DNA from: Russula earlei
Taxonomy: Eukaryota; Basidiomycota; Agaricomycetes; Russulales; Russulaceae
Length of the DNA: 64,000 bases
Reading direction: 5' to 3'
Assembly: GCA_025769875.1 (NCBI GenBank)
Contig: JAGFNK010000044.1
Span: 1-64,000, forward strand
Positions 23,460-34,639 of this stretch are shown piece after piece. Both the position numbers and the translations under genes were made by a program. Position 1 is the first letter of the stretch. Every line of letters starts with the position of its first letter. The notes under the pieces are model-generated. The model was given only the letters and a program-made list of their open reading frames with translations. It was not told where the DNA came from and did not search any database.

Positions 23460-23780
23460 TTAAACTCTCGACTCTCCCCAAACTGCAAAGGGATTCAATA
23501 TCTAGTTAAATGGAAAGGATACACCACCGCAGAGAATACTTGGGAACCAGCATCTGACCTATCAAAAGCACAACTACTTGTCAAAGACTTCCATCGGAAA
23601 TATCTGAAAACGCTTAAAACAATTCCCACCAGGGGTAACTCCAAACCAGTAACTCCCACCATGACCTCTGTTGATGACTGTCTCTATCCCCATTACCAAA
23701 GAACTTTTCAAAGAACCCCTGCGAATCACATGCACCCAGTCAACCACAGCTATCCCTAAAGCAAACCATAGAACACAAGG
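23460..23780 (+). pseudogene. G4 chromodomain and Pol end
   Basis: GIQYLVKWKGYTTAENTWEP followed by DLSKAQLLVKDFHRKYLK is a chromodomain, expected to steer integration to marked chromatin. The frame ends about 45 codons later, with no long extension or second zinc knuckle, unlike G2 and G3. Confidence 0.88.
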
Positions 23781-23896
23781 GAATTCCCCATGATCAAACA
23801 GACCTCAACCCTTCATATTCAAACTACTCCATCTTTCAAAGAAGTGAGAGACCCCTACCCATTGCAGGAGCAACAAGTCTGTAAAGAGGGGATGAA

Positions 23897-24728
23897 TGTT
23901 ATGAACCAAGGCCAAGTCCTGGCCACCCATAGATTATCCTGTTTCACTCAAGAAAGACCCCTCTCACTTTGCATCACCAACCCACTTCTGTTTCTTGGGC
24001 TACTCCTCCTGTGGTGCAAGATATCACTATTGCAAAGGCACTATGACACAACCAGGCACCCATTTCCTAATCAGGTAATCATCATGTGGCAGCCACATGG
24101 CCACTCAGCCACCAAGAACCCAAAACAGTGGCATGAACTCCTACAACTCATTGCATAACTCATATGACATCATTTAGCTCCAATGACATCATGGCTGACT
24201 GAGTGACTCCACACTGACCTCATCTGCTCACCAAGTGCTCCACAGTGACACCATAATGATGTCATCGCTCCACAATGATCAGTAATACACTCAGTAAGCC
24301 TGAAACCTGACACAAGCAAGTTTATGTCTCTACAGTCCTATTGGACAGTACCAAGGAGTCTAGAATAGTTTCCTGTTCTTTGTAATTGACCATGTACACA
24401 GAATATAAGCCCCAATGTAGCATGGCAGTTGTCAGACTGTCCATTTGTGATACTCTCATCTTCCTGGATGCTCCCCTGTGACCATTCAGTTTAAAGTCTT
24501 CTCTCATCCTCAAGGTACTCTTCAATGACTGCCTTGTCTAAAGCCCTTCACCACACTGGCCTCCAGCCTTTGCCTCTGCCTCCTGCAACATGTACCAGTC
24601 ACCATCTGGTACCTTCTAGTTGTTTGGCTCATCCTCCTGTTCAACGCCACCTACACCACATACCGTCTATTCTGACCCTTGCCCACCTGCTCCTGAGTCC
24701 TTAGTGATCAGCAGTATGTGTCTTGACA
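23897..24728 (+). repeat. LTR L6 (3' LTR of G4)
   Basis: TGTTATGAACC to GTCTTGACA, 832 bp, directly after polypurine tract AGAGGGGATGAA. Another L6 copy is the solo LTR at 58366-59194, which fixes both ends. AATATAAG at 24402 and the palindrome GGCAGT-TGTC-AGACTGTCC follow the usual promoter layout. Confidence 0.88.
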
Positions 24729-25291
24729 ATGCCAAAGTTCAAAAACAGCTTCGTATGTTGTATCCATGGTTCTTTCAGCACAATTTTTATCACAACCTAG
24801 TCAGGACATGAAAAGAAAAAAGTCGACAAGTCTGTTGGCATTGAACAGGAGGATGAGCCAAACAACTAGAAGGTACCAGATGGTGACTGGTACATGTTGC
24901 AGGAGGCAGAGGCAAAGGCTGGAGGCCAGTGTGGTGAAGGGCTTTAGACAAGGCAGTCATTGAAGAGTACCTTGAGGATGAGAGAAGACTTTAAACTGAA
25001 TGGTCACAGGGGAGCATCCAGGAAGATGAGAGTATCACAAATGGACAGTCTGACAACTGCCATGCTACATTGGGGCTTATATTCTGTGTACATGGTCAAT
25101 TACAAAGAACAGGAACTATTCTAGACTCCTTGGTACTGTCCAATAGGACTGTAGAGACATAAACTTGCTTGTGTCAGGTTTCAGGCTTACTGAGTGTATT
25201 ACTGATCATTGTGGAGCGATGACATCATTATGGTGTCACTGTGGAGCACTTGGTGAGCAGATGAGGTCAGTGTGGAGTCACTCAGTCAGCC
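24193..25291. repeat. Near-perfect inverted repeat made of L6 sequence
   Basis: Arm 24193-24649 and arm 24836-25291 are reverse complements over about 456 bp. By eye I see one 1-bp indel and one C/T difference. The spacer (24650-24835) holds the end of L6 plus 107 bp of unmatched DNA. The second arm is an L6 fragment on the minus strand, cut where repeat B begins. Confidence 0.9.
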
Positions 25292-25904
25292 AAGCAACCA
25301 TTCACCCAGGGTTGTGATGCAACCACGTGATATGCAAACAACGCCAAAGTTCGTTAATGCCTTTGCGAGGAACGCCACATGTGACGCATCACAGCAAACA
25401 AACGAAGGCAATTTTTATTGCGTTGGAGTTCGGGGTGTTGGACAGCAGGAACCCAGTTTTTTAGTACATAGAATACAATATACAAGCTGTCTTATGCATA
25501 ACATGGAACATAGAAGTAAACTGTCATGTAGATATCAAATATCATCATCAAGTACGAAAGGGGAGGAGAGAACCCGCGAAAAATGAAGAAGGTGAAAAAT
25601 GCCCCTGGTCAACGTGCGAGAATGCCTGCACGCGGGAAAACTCGTGGTGGCTGCTTGTGCCATTCCATGGTCGCGGTTGTGGTCATGGCCATCGCGTTGA
25701 GGTTGCTGCTGTGACAGTGACATCGTCGTCGCCGCCGCTGTGAAGCGTGTCGGGGACGCTTGAGTGAGTCAGTGTGGGGCTGACTGGTCCCAATAGAAGA
25801 GAGAGGAGAGGCGGAGAGAGGAGCAAGTGAGCGCGCTGCAGTCGTTCGAGTTCTTCGCAGAGGCGGATAGATGGAAGCAAGGGAATCTTATTATTCAGAG
25901 TTGA

Positions 25905-25940
25905 CTATCCTACTACAGAGTGGCTAGGGTATTTATGTAC
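25905..25940 (-). promoter_or_regulatory. TATA box and hairpin of copy B
   Basis: On the minus strand TACATAAATACCC is followed by CCTAGCCAC-TCT-GTAGTAGG, matching copy A at 2514-2545. Confidence 0.4.
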
Positions 25941-26512
25941 AAGAAAGGAGGTACTAGAGATAGAAGGCATGAAAAGGAGAGGAAATGGTGAAAGGGAGTT
26001 CGAGGCCGGGCGAAGCAGTCGAGGTGGTGGCGAACGGCCTGGAACGCGATCGCGTCTCGCGAGCGTGTCGCGTACGCGTGGTCGGTGGCGAGGGCTTGAC
26101 GTTGGGCGCGAGGGAGGTGGCGTGCGCGTGCGGTTGATGGCAAGGGATAGGAGGGAGCTGAGGCAAGGGAGAGGAGGGGTCAGTCTCGTGGTGTCGCGTC
26201 GCGTTTCCGCACGTCATTCCGAGGCCAGCGACATGGTTACCTTACACCTCCCCAGGGACTTGAAATTTTGACCATCCTTGGTCAAACGTCTGAGTGCGAG
26301 CATTTTGAGCCTTTCGCGTCTGAGTTGTGGCGGCGGTCGCGGCGGTGGCTGTGGAAGGCGCGAAGGCAGTGATTAGCGTGGTGACGACGGAAGAGGCGAG
26401 GGCGATGGGAAACGGAGGCGATGGAGACGAGGGCGGCGGTGACGAGATGGCGGCTGCGTGGGGTGGCTTGCGCTGGGGTGGCGTTTGTCGTCTTGCGGCG
26501 GCGGTGGCGGAG

Positions 26513-28360
26513 TCATCTCCACTGCAGGTGGCGGCAGCAGACGTGGGCGAGAGCGCGTGAACGGGCGGGGAGGCGAAGTGGGAGGCGGCGTGCGGTGTGG
26601 TGTTGGCGTCGGCGGCTCCTCCTGTGACGACGGCGTGGTGGCGGCTGCTGCTCCTTCCGTGGGGTGTCGTGGCTAAATTCGTGGCCGGGGCCTTCTTCGT
26701 CTTCTGGGGTGGTGCTGGTGACTGGGCGTTGCGACGGTGCGGCGGTGCTGGTGTCGCGCGATTCTGAAACTAATGCGGCAGGCGCTGAGACGAAGGCTGG
26801 GAGTGAGACCGAGAAGGCGGAGACGGACGGAGTGGGGGCGACAAGGGAAGCGGACGGAGCGGAGGCGATGATGGAGGGCGTGGCGGTAGGCGACCGGACA
26901 GAGACGGCGGCGTGCGGAACTGAGACGGCTGGGGCAGGCGAGGCGGTGTGTGTGGCTAAGACTTTGGTTCTCCGAACAGAGGCGACGGGCGAGGCGGCGA
27001 TGATGGGTGCAGGGGCGACAGTGTGCGACGCAGAGACGACGACGGTGGGGGCGACGGAGACGGGTGGTGAAGCTGAGAGTACTGCGGCAGGCAATACTGA
27101 GACTTTCGGAGTGACGGCAGAGCGCGAGACGGGAGCGGCGGAGGCGACGGAGGCGGCTGGCAGAACTGAGACTGGGACCGATGGCGAGACGACTGAGGTG
27201 GGCGGTGCTGGAACGCTGACGGACGAGGCTGAGGCGATGGGGGCGGCAGGGCGTGAGACAAAAGCGGTAGGGGCGACGGCTAGCAAGACTGTGGGCGCGG
27301 CGGCTGCGGCTGACTGAGCTGGGCCTGAGGCGGCGGGCGGCGCTAAGACGTCAATGGGCGAGGCTGAGGCTATCGGTGTGACAGAGCGTGAGATGGGAGC
27401 TGCACGGGCGACGGAGGCTGTGGGTGACGAGGGCGCGGCGGCGGCGGTGGCTGGTGAGACTATGGTGGAGGCGGCGGCGTGTGGTGCTAAGACGTCGAAG
27501 GCTGAGGTTGAGGTTACGGGGGCGGTAGGGCGATGAGACAGTAGCGGTAGGGGCGACAGAGGCAGCTGGCAAAACTGGGGGCACAGTGGCGGCGGCTGAG
27601 ACTGAGACAACCGGGGCTGAAGGCATGGCAGAGACGGGCGAGACGAAGACAGGGGCGGCTGGCGAGACTGATGAAACTGAGGCGGCGGCTGAGACTGAGA
27701 CGACTGGGGCTGAAATGGCGATGGCGGACGAGACTATGGTGACGACTACTGGGGCCGGGACGGCAGCGGAAGTGGCGAAGACAGCGGTCGTGTGTGGAGC
27801 TGAGGCAATGGCCGCGGCAGGCGACATTGAGGGCGCGGGAGCTGGCAGGGCAGAGACGAGGACGGTGGCGATAGGCGATGCTGCGGCTGATGCTACGGCG
27901 GCGGGGGCAGACGAGGTGGCGGCAATGGCAATGGCGGGCGATGCTGGGACGGCGAGGGCAGGTGGGGCCGAAGCGATGACGGCTGGCCAGTCGAAGATGG
28001 CGGCGGTGAACGAAGTGACGGGAACGGCGGACGAGGTGGGAACGATGGTGTGCGCGGCTGATGTACTGGCGGAGGGTGGAGGCGCTGACGAAACTGGGCC
28101 GATGGCGGGAGAGGCCGATATGGCGGTGGGCGAGACGGCGACGGACTGGGGGTAATGACCGCTCGGGGAGGTGCCCCTGCCCGCAGCGGCTTGTGCTTGT
28201 TGAGCATAGTGTAATCGACGCTCTAGAGGCCGGGGGAGAAGGGTGAGGATTTGACGAGTCGTGCGCACATGTATGGCGTGGCGGAGGAGGTACTTGGTGA
28301 TCCCACTGGTCCCAAGCCTGCGCGATGATCATCTCGAGCGAGGCAAGCTCCTCATTTGTC
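26513..28360 (-). pseudogene. Low-complexity Pro/Ala/Ser-rich frames of copy B
   Basis: A possible start MTNEELASLEMIIAQAWDQW (near 28360) leads after a frame change into long alanine/proline/serine/valine stretches (27351-28268, then 26513-27610). The last part, SRDTSTAAPSQ and TTPEDEEGPGHEFSHD, is conserved with copy A at 1540-1670, suggesting that this frame was once translated. Function unknown. The opposite strand is also open only because of the GC-rich repeats. Confidence 0.4.
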
Positions 28361-28612
28361 ATGGACAGGGTGTGAAGGATGTGCTGCTTGAGCAGCGGTG
28401 CGCACAAAAATGAGAGCAGCGGGAATGGGCTGAGCCACGATCAACGACGAGATCAACCAACAAGGTACCCATTACAAACTGTTTGTCCCTATTTGTATAT
28501 CACGTGGTTGCGTCACAACCCCTGCTGGGTGGATTGCATTTGGTCGCGTCAACGCGTTAACTCGTGATGGCTACTAATTTACATGGCATTTTGTAATTCT
28601 AGTTTACCGGGG

Positions 28613-28940
28613 CTATTTAACTGCCACCCCTTTGAACAGGTTGTGATCCCCCATTTTGTTAAATCTGACTGGGCTGAACGGTGATCTGGGCGATCTGGGT
28701 TGGCCTGGGTGCGGTCCGGGCCTGGGTGGTGGAACTGGCCCGGGTTTGGGTCCGGGTACGGGAGAGGGTGGTCGTTTGGCGAGTCCCTCGAATGGCTCAT
28801 GTTCGGATCTGCAAAGTAGAGTCAAAATCAGGGGTTGAATAGAACTTGAAGAGGTCAACGTACGACCCAGAAGGCATTGCAACTAACGGAGCGACGCCAA
28901 CGACGAGGCAGAAAAGGTAAAAGATAGCGGAAATACGCAT
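28613..28940 (-). CDS. Small secreted proline-rich protein, two exons
   Basis: Exon 1 is 28864-28940 and exon 2 is 28613-28808. A 55-nt intron (28809-28863) starts GTACGT, ends TTTGCAG and contains a CTGAT branch-like site. The spliced product is 90 residues and in frame to TAG. Residues 1-21 (MRISAIFYLFCLVVGVAPLVA) form a clear signal peptide. A dibasic KR follows at residues 37-38, a possible Kex2 site. The rest is proline-rich (PSPVPGPKPGPVPPP) with a basic C-terminus. It has no transposon similarity and no second copy in the window. It could be an effector-like secreted protein or a processed peptide precursor; function unknown. Unspliced, each exon frame would end early. Confidence 0.65.
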
Positions 28941-29092
28941 GGTTATTATGTGGGAATGTGGAATTGATATGAAAGTCGTGGAAGTTATCCAAGTGTAAAA
29001 AAGAGGGCGGTGGGGAAAGTGTGGAAAGATCGTCGGTAACCAGCACCTAACGGTATGAATTGAAAGGAATGGAAGCAAGGTGCATTCGATGG

Positions 29093-29107
29093 CTGTCTAT
29101 TATATAT
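29093..29107 (-). promoter_or_regulatory. TATA box of the secreted-protein gene
   Basis: GGATATATAATAGAC on the minus strand, about 155 nt upstream of the ATG at 28940. The interval has no upstream ORF of note. Confidence 0.5.
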
Positions 29108-29837
29108 CCATCCACCTGCAAAAACTCTCGCATCGCGGAACAACCAAGGTGGGACACATCAGTTGAAATGATTATCGCCTTTATTTGACGGTGTCGATGA
29201 CAGTGCTTTGATGCATTGAACCAAGTCAGCCGAGTCGCGTCCTTGAGTCGTCGGCTCAACTGCCGGGCGGTCCATGTGGCCCGATCATTTCATAATATAT
29301 ATACACTTATCACAACTGATAAAGTGATTCAAGGCAATTGGTACCTCTATTTCATTGACCCTCCTAGGTTATCATTGCTACTACAATTGCTTTTATTTGA
29401 AATGCATAAGAGCATCATAGTCACAGAAGAAACTTCAGTTTTGTTCCCACAAAGCTGATATTACCCTAAGATCTGCTGCAATCTTATTTACCTCATACTG
29501 CACATTTTATGTTTCCAGGCTTGTGTGGCAGGACTTGGATTGAAAGCCATGAAGGCATGGAACCACTTGAAACCATCTCATAAACAAAGGTTGAAGGGTT
29601 CACATGAGCCACCAAGAAGCATTAGGGGCAGTCAATGTAGGGAAATTGTTGCATGATTAAGTTGCCAATTATTGAGCACTTAATCACCTCAAAAATTGTG
29701 CAACCTTTGACTGTCATGATTTTTCATTTTGATTATTGCACAATTTTGCCTGGCTTCTCAACCTTTCAAAGATTTTCTCCTGCTACTAATATGAATGAAG
29801 TTTTTATATGTACTAGACATCTGTTATACCCCCACAC
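29108..29837. other. No gene recognised
   Basis: AT-rich intergenic DNA between the secreted-protein gene and gypsy element G1. I see no domain, repeat match or RNA gene. Confidence 0.45.
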
Positions 29838-30445
29838 TGTTGTGATCTACCCCCTTGTCGGTTCATCCATAATCTCTTTTGTTATTGTTCTCTTTTGTCA
29901 CCCTTGTCCCCTCGGTTACCATTTCATCCCTTGATGCTGATGGTCCCTTATTGTTTCATCTATTGTGTTTCACTTATTGTGTTTCACCTATTGTCGAGTT
30001 ACTTTTGCTATTGGCTCACCTTTATCTACTGTTCCGCTTATGGTACTGTACAGCCTCGCTACATACAGTATTTAAGTGCCTGTAGAAGCTGGGGAATGCC
30101 CCAAGCTTAGCTTTGTCCCATCTCCTGTCACATCCCTTTGCCCTGTATTGTCTCTCAAATCACAACTTGTGTTGTGCTGGCTTACACTCTGCTTGACCTG
30201 AGCTCATCACAAGGAGCCTTCATGTTCCTCTTCCTCCTCTGCTTCTCCATCATCATCCTCCTCTTCTGTGAAACCAGGAGATCAACTCTGTCTGCAGATT
30301 AGGTCATCCTTGACTTAGTCTTGAGACGCTAAACCCCTGAACCGGTCTCCTTGAGCCGGCCCCCACTGAACCCTTGAACCAAGTCACAGGGACTTGGCCC
30401 CACTGAACCCTGAGCTAACGCTCTTATGGCCACGACACCATAACA
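29838..30445 (+). repeat. G1 5' LTR
   Basis: 608 bp, TGTTGTGATCTACCCCC to ACCATAACA. Contains TATTTAAG and AAGCTGGGG-AATG-CCCCAAGCTT, then AAGCTTAGCTT, complementary to the PBS. Several CpG sites kept in the 3' LTR are TpG or CpA here. Confidence 0.93.
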
Positions 30446-30499
30446 CAAGCTAAGCTTTTCTTTACTCCATTCTGGAGATCAACCTTGAACTACCACCGA

Positions 30500-31975
30500 A
30501 CCGTTGGATCCATGTCCAACCCAGACCCTCCCCAGACCTCCCCGAACACGTTGTAGGAACTGCCACTTGGGACAGCTTCCATACCTTCCTCTGCTACATC
30601 ACTATCGAAAATAATGAAGAACTACCAGTTGAATTTATCAACAACCGCTGGTTTGAGCTACAACTCAGAAGAGGACAGCTCTACACCCATCAGGACCTAG
30701 AACTCATCAGAAACAGCCTTGGATTAGGCTACTGGAGGGAAGACAACCCTCTTTACGAACCCTCATCAGAAACAGAAGCCTCCTCTACAGAAGGCAACCC
30801 CCCTGGACCAGAAAATACTGCTGAAACCCAAACACCCTTTGAATCCCCTGCATTGGAACCAGAGGACCCCATTGAAAACCAGGAACCCATTGAAACCATA
30901 GAACTTGAACTACAGAACCCCCCAGAACCTATTATGGCAGCCCAACCCCAAGTTGCTGTACAACCACCCCAGGTCACCACTCAGGCCCCTCAGATGGCCG
31001 CTCAGGCCCCCCCAGTCATTGTCCCACCCCCTCAAGCAGCTGCCCCAGCACCACGAGGTGCTAATGGGTCCCTCAGCGGTAAAGAACCTACAGCCTTCAC
31101 AGGGGAAAGAAACAAAACAAAACATTTTATCATGTAATTTAACCTGTACTGGGGCCTCAATGATGACAAGGCAGTAATGATCTCCCCTTTTAAACGAACA
31201 ATGTTGGCCCTTTCTTACATTCAAGGGGAAAAGGTCGGAGAATGGGTCAACTCACAGGCAACTGCACTCAGGGAAAAAGTAAAAAGGGCTCAAAACCCCG
31301 TTAACAGGATGAACGAAGCATTATGGAATGACTTTGTCACAGACTTCACATTCAAGTTCACCAACACTGCTGAGAAAGAAGATGCCCAAGCAGCCATTGT
31401 CAAACACATAATGAAGGACTCCCTGGATGATTATATCTCCACTTTTGAACAACTATTGAACAAAACAGGGTGGCCAGAAACGGACATTATCACCATTGAA
31501 AGCTTCAAAAATGGCCTAAAAATCGGACTCTACCATGCAATCTTGAACAGAGATGTCTGGCCCACCACTCTTCAAGAATGGAAGGAGGAGGCTAGGAGGC
31601 AGCATCAACGATTCATCACCATCAGGGAGAAACTTAAAGGAAAAACTACACACTCCCCCCCAGAACACAAATCTCATCATCCTGATCGAATGCAAGTGGA
31701 CGCCAGCCAAGTCCAACTTTAAGAAACTTACTGAAGAAGAAAGGAAACAATTGGCAAAGGAAGGATGTTGCTTCCGTTGCCGGGAGAAAGGACACCTTAG
31801 CTGGGAGTGCCCCAAAAACACTGTACCCGCCACTTCTAAAGCACGCACTACCAAACCAACCCCAGAACCACCCAAGGAAGAAGAAGCCTCCACTATGGTA
31901 GCCTGCATGAAATCTTTGCCAACAGAGGATAGAGCCAAACTGTGGGACCTCATTCTTAAAGAGTATTTTCTCTAG
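30500..31975 (+). pseudogene. G1 Gag (decayed)
   Basis: Open in the pre-ATG part (EFINNRWFEL, NSLGLGYWRE) as in G2. It then runs through MAAQPQ at about 30934 and NGSLSGKEPTAF to a TAA at 31136, where G2 has GAA. A small frame change occurs in the region before the knuckle near 31700. The zinc knuckle CCFRCREKGHLSWEC is near 31770. It ends at TAG after DLILKEYFL. Confidence 0.85.
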
Positions 31976-31979
31976 GCCA

Positions 31980-33671
31980 AGGTACAACAGTTGATACTAA
32001 GGCCCAAATAGATACCATTGTCCAACATAAAGAAAACTCAATGAAAGTTCCCTTTATGATCACAACAAATGGAAAGACTGGCCAAGCGCTCCTAGACAGT
32101 GGAGCAACAGAAAATTTCATCAGTCAAGGAATTGTGGGAAAGTTACAAATCCCACTCCGAACCCTCAGAACCCCCAGACCCATTATCAATGTAGACAGCA
32201 CTAATAACCAAGGAGGAGCCCTAACTCATTATGCCCACATAGCTGTATGTCATGGACCCACCACCCGACTTCTCACCTTCTATGTTACCAACTTGGGAGA
32301 AGATAGAATGATCCTCAGATACCCCTTCTTGAAGGCAATAAACCCCCTCATCAATTGGAGCACTGGTCGCCTTAGAAACCACTTAGGGGTCCTTCTCACC
32401 CCTGTATCCATAACAAACCCACCAAAGATCCGAATTGCACAAATAAGGTTGACCACCATTCCCTCTGAATATTCACGGCATCAGAAAGTCTTCTCCGAAG
32501 AAGCGGCCAAATGACTCCCACCCAGTCAGAGGAGAACTCAACTTCAGAATCACCCTGAAACCAGGTGCCCCCAAGTTCCTTGATTGCCAAACTTACCCCC
32601 TGCCTCAGAACAAAAAACAAGAACTATCAAGACAAATACAAGAAGACCTAGCCAAAGGTTTCATCAAGGACGGAGTCTTGGACTTTGTATCTCCTGTCTT
32701 CTTTGTCCAGAAGAAAGACAGCACCACCCCACGAATGGTAGTAGACTACCAAAAACTCAATGATTCCATGGTCCCTGACTACCACGCCTTACCAAAAATG
32801 GAAGAACAGTTGCACCAATTAAGGGGCAAAACCACCTTTAGCAAAGTCGATGTCAGAGCTGGCTACAACAACATCCTGATCCACCCAGAAGATCAACACA
32901 AAGGCACCTTCAAAACCAAATTTGGCACCTTTGTCCCCATGGTAATGGGCGACGGCTTTACCAATGCCCTGGCAGCTTTCCAATGAGCAATGAACCACAC
33001 CCTCTGACCCTGGCTTCTAAAGTACCCAGAAAACACTTGCAACTATCTAGATGACGTAGCGATAGCCACAGGTTCAGGAGAAGAACACCTTCATCGACAA
33101 ATCACACACAAATTCCTCAACCTCCTCAAAAGATACTCGTATTTTTTAAAGGCATCCAAGTGTGCCTTTGAACAAAAAGAAATCGACTTCCTGGGCTTCC
33201 GAATTAACCAAGGAACCCTCAAAATTGACCCTGTCAAAATGGATGGTCTCAAAAACTGGTTGAGACCCCCCAATAACCTGAAACAAGTACAACAAATCAT
33301 GGGCGCCCTCAATTACCAATGACTGTTTATCCGAGATTTCGCAAAAATAGCTCGCCCCATTTTTTCCATGATCAAGAAAGGAACCCCCTTCCTCTGGACC
33401 CCAGAAGCGACCACAGCCCTAGAAACCCTGATATCGGCAGTCTGCAATGACCCTGAACTTTACACTGCCAACCCTGACCTCCCATACGAGTTAGAAACTG
33501 ACGCCTCACAGTTTGCCACCAGAGTGATCCTCTTCCAAATGGACCAAAGAGGAAAAAGGAAGATGATCGGAAATATGTCACATGCATTCAATGAAGCAGA
33601 AAGGAACTACCCAGTTTGGGATAGAGAGTTCCTGGCCCTAATTCTCGCACTTCAACACTGGCGATACCTAT
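31980..33671 (+). pseudogene. G1 protease-RT-RNase H, first part (decayed)
   Basis: LLDSGATENF is near 32095, CNYLDDVAIAT near 33040 and ETDASQFATRVILF near 33500. Stops TGA at 32512, 32984, 33005 and 33320 stand where G2 has CGA (three) or CGG (one). Otherwise it is colinear with G2. It breaks after WRYLL at the L5d insertion. Confidence 0.9.
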
Positions 33672-34634
33672 TGTCATGAACCATTCTCCGGAGAGGGCCC
33701 TTGAAGGACCCTTCCTTATAGGAGGAAACCCAGCCTCTATGGTGTCACCCTGTTCACACGAGCAAAAGGGGTGAGTAGAGGTGTCCACAATATCACGCGC
33801 GCATTGTTGCGCGAGCGATTCTCGGCACAATCGACATACAGCAAGCCCCACTTAAAGGCAACCCTTCTAGCAACAAAAGACAGTATTAGGGCCTTCCTAA
33901 GGACCCTTTGGAACGACCCTAGGAGCTCTACAATAGGCACTAACCTAGTATCAAAGGCCCTACAACGCGTTATTAGACCAACTCTAATAACTATAGAATG
34001 AACTATAAGGCAATACTAAGGACCTTAATAGAAATATTAGGGTCAACTCTAAGGACCCTAATAGAACTATATAAGGGCCTTATAAGATGACACTATTCCC
34101 TAACCAAACTACAAGTCCTCGAATGACCAGCCCTAAACTAACTAACAGGAAATGAATCAGGTGCTCGCACATGTACTAAAGCAGTGAGACACGTGGACAA
34201 TGAAAGCTCTTACTCATCAAGAGGAGCCTTCTTACTCAGCAGCTTACTGAGCATGACTGAGCATGCTCAGTAAGCGTCCTCCGACTTCTTACTCATCACT
34301 CTATTGTGCTTGATAACAAAGTTATGACTTGTTCCCTGTTTAGCAGTTCTCCTGTAATATATAAGTGCTCAATAAAGTAGCGGACAGTCCTCAGACTGTC
34401 CATTTGTTTACGGCACTCTCTATCCCTGGGATACTCCCTTAAGGACCGTCCCCTTGTGACTACCCTGGCCCCTTCTCTGCATGACTGCTCTACTCTCACA
34501 GTAACAGTGCCTCTCTGGTACCTGTTACTACTCTGGACTCTACTCCTTGCCCACGCGGTCTTGGACGTCTATCAACTCGTCTTCGAGCTTACCCCTCGCT
34601 CTTGAACTGGATAGTTCAACAGTGAGTCTTGACA
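33672..34634 (+). repeat. Solo LTR L5d, TSD CCTAT
   Basis: 963 bp TGTCATGAACC to GTCTTGACA, flanked by CCTAT at 33667-33671 and 34635-34639. TATATAAG at 34358 is 34 nt before CAGACTGTCC, in palindrome GGACAGTC-CTCA-GACTGTCC. Confidence 0.93.
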
Positions 34635-34639
34635 CCTAT

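Larger units (their letters stand above)
15466..24728 (+). mobile_element. Ty3/gypsy element G4, decayed, multiply interrupted
   Basis: Gag, protease, RT, RNase H, integrase and chromodomain are all present in order on the plus strand, cut by an L5 LTR (18349-19208), an L4 LTR (19374-19905) and nested L5 LTRs (21517-23459). The polypurine tract AAAGAGGGGATGAA precedes an L6 LTR at 23897. The 5' LTR in front of gag is family L4, not L6, so the element is chimaeric or its true 5' LTR is lost. CpG is strongly depleted and TGA stops are frequent. Confidence 0.85.
25292..28540 (-). mobile_element. Repeat family A/B, copy B, with TIR-like ends
   Basis: The left end reads CACCCAGGGTTGTGATGCAA then CCACGTGATATGCAAA. 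The right end is its inverted relative (CACCCAGCAGGGGTTGTGAC, then CCACGTGATATACAAA). About 40 bp are thus inverted at both borders, which fits a 3.2-kb DNA transposon. Inside, minus-strand frames are Pro/Ala/Ser/Val-rich with repeated APVVSVSAA words. They end in TTPEDEEGPGHEFSHD, shared with copy A. There is no recognisable transposase. Flanking bases do not show a clear duplication. Confidence 0.55.

Noticed and set aside
26327..28155. Long plus-strand Ala/Thr/Glu-rich frames in repeat B
   Set aside because: They are the complement of the minus-strand frames conserved with copy A, and are open because of the base composition.
25283..28549. 9-bp target duplication around repeat B
   Set aside because: GCAACCATT on the left and GATTGCATT on the right agree at too few positions.
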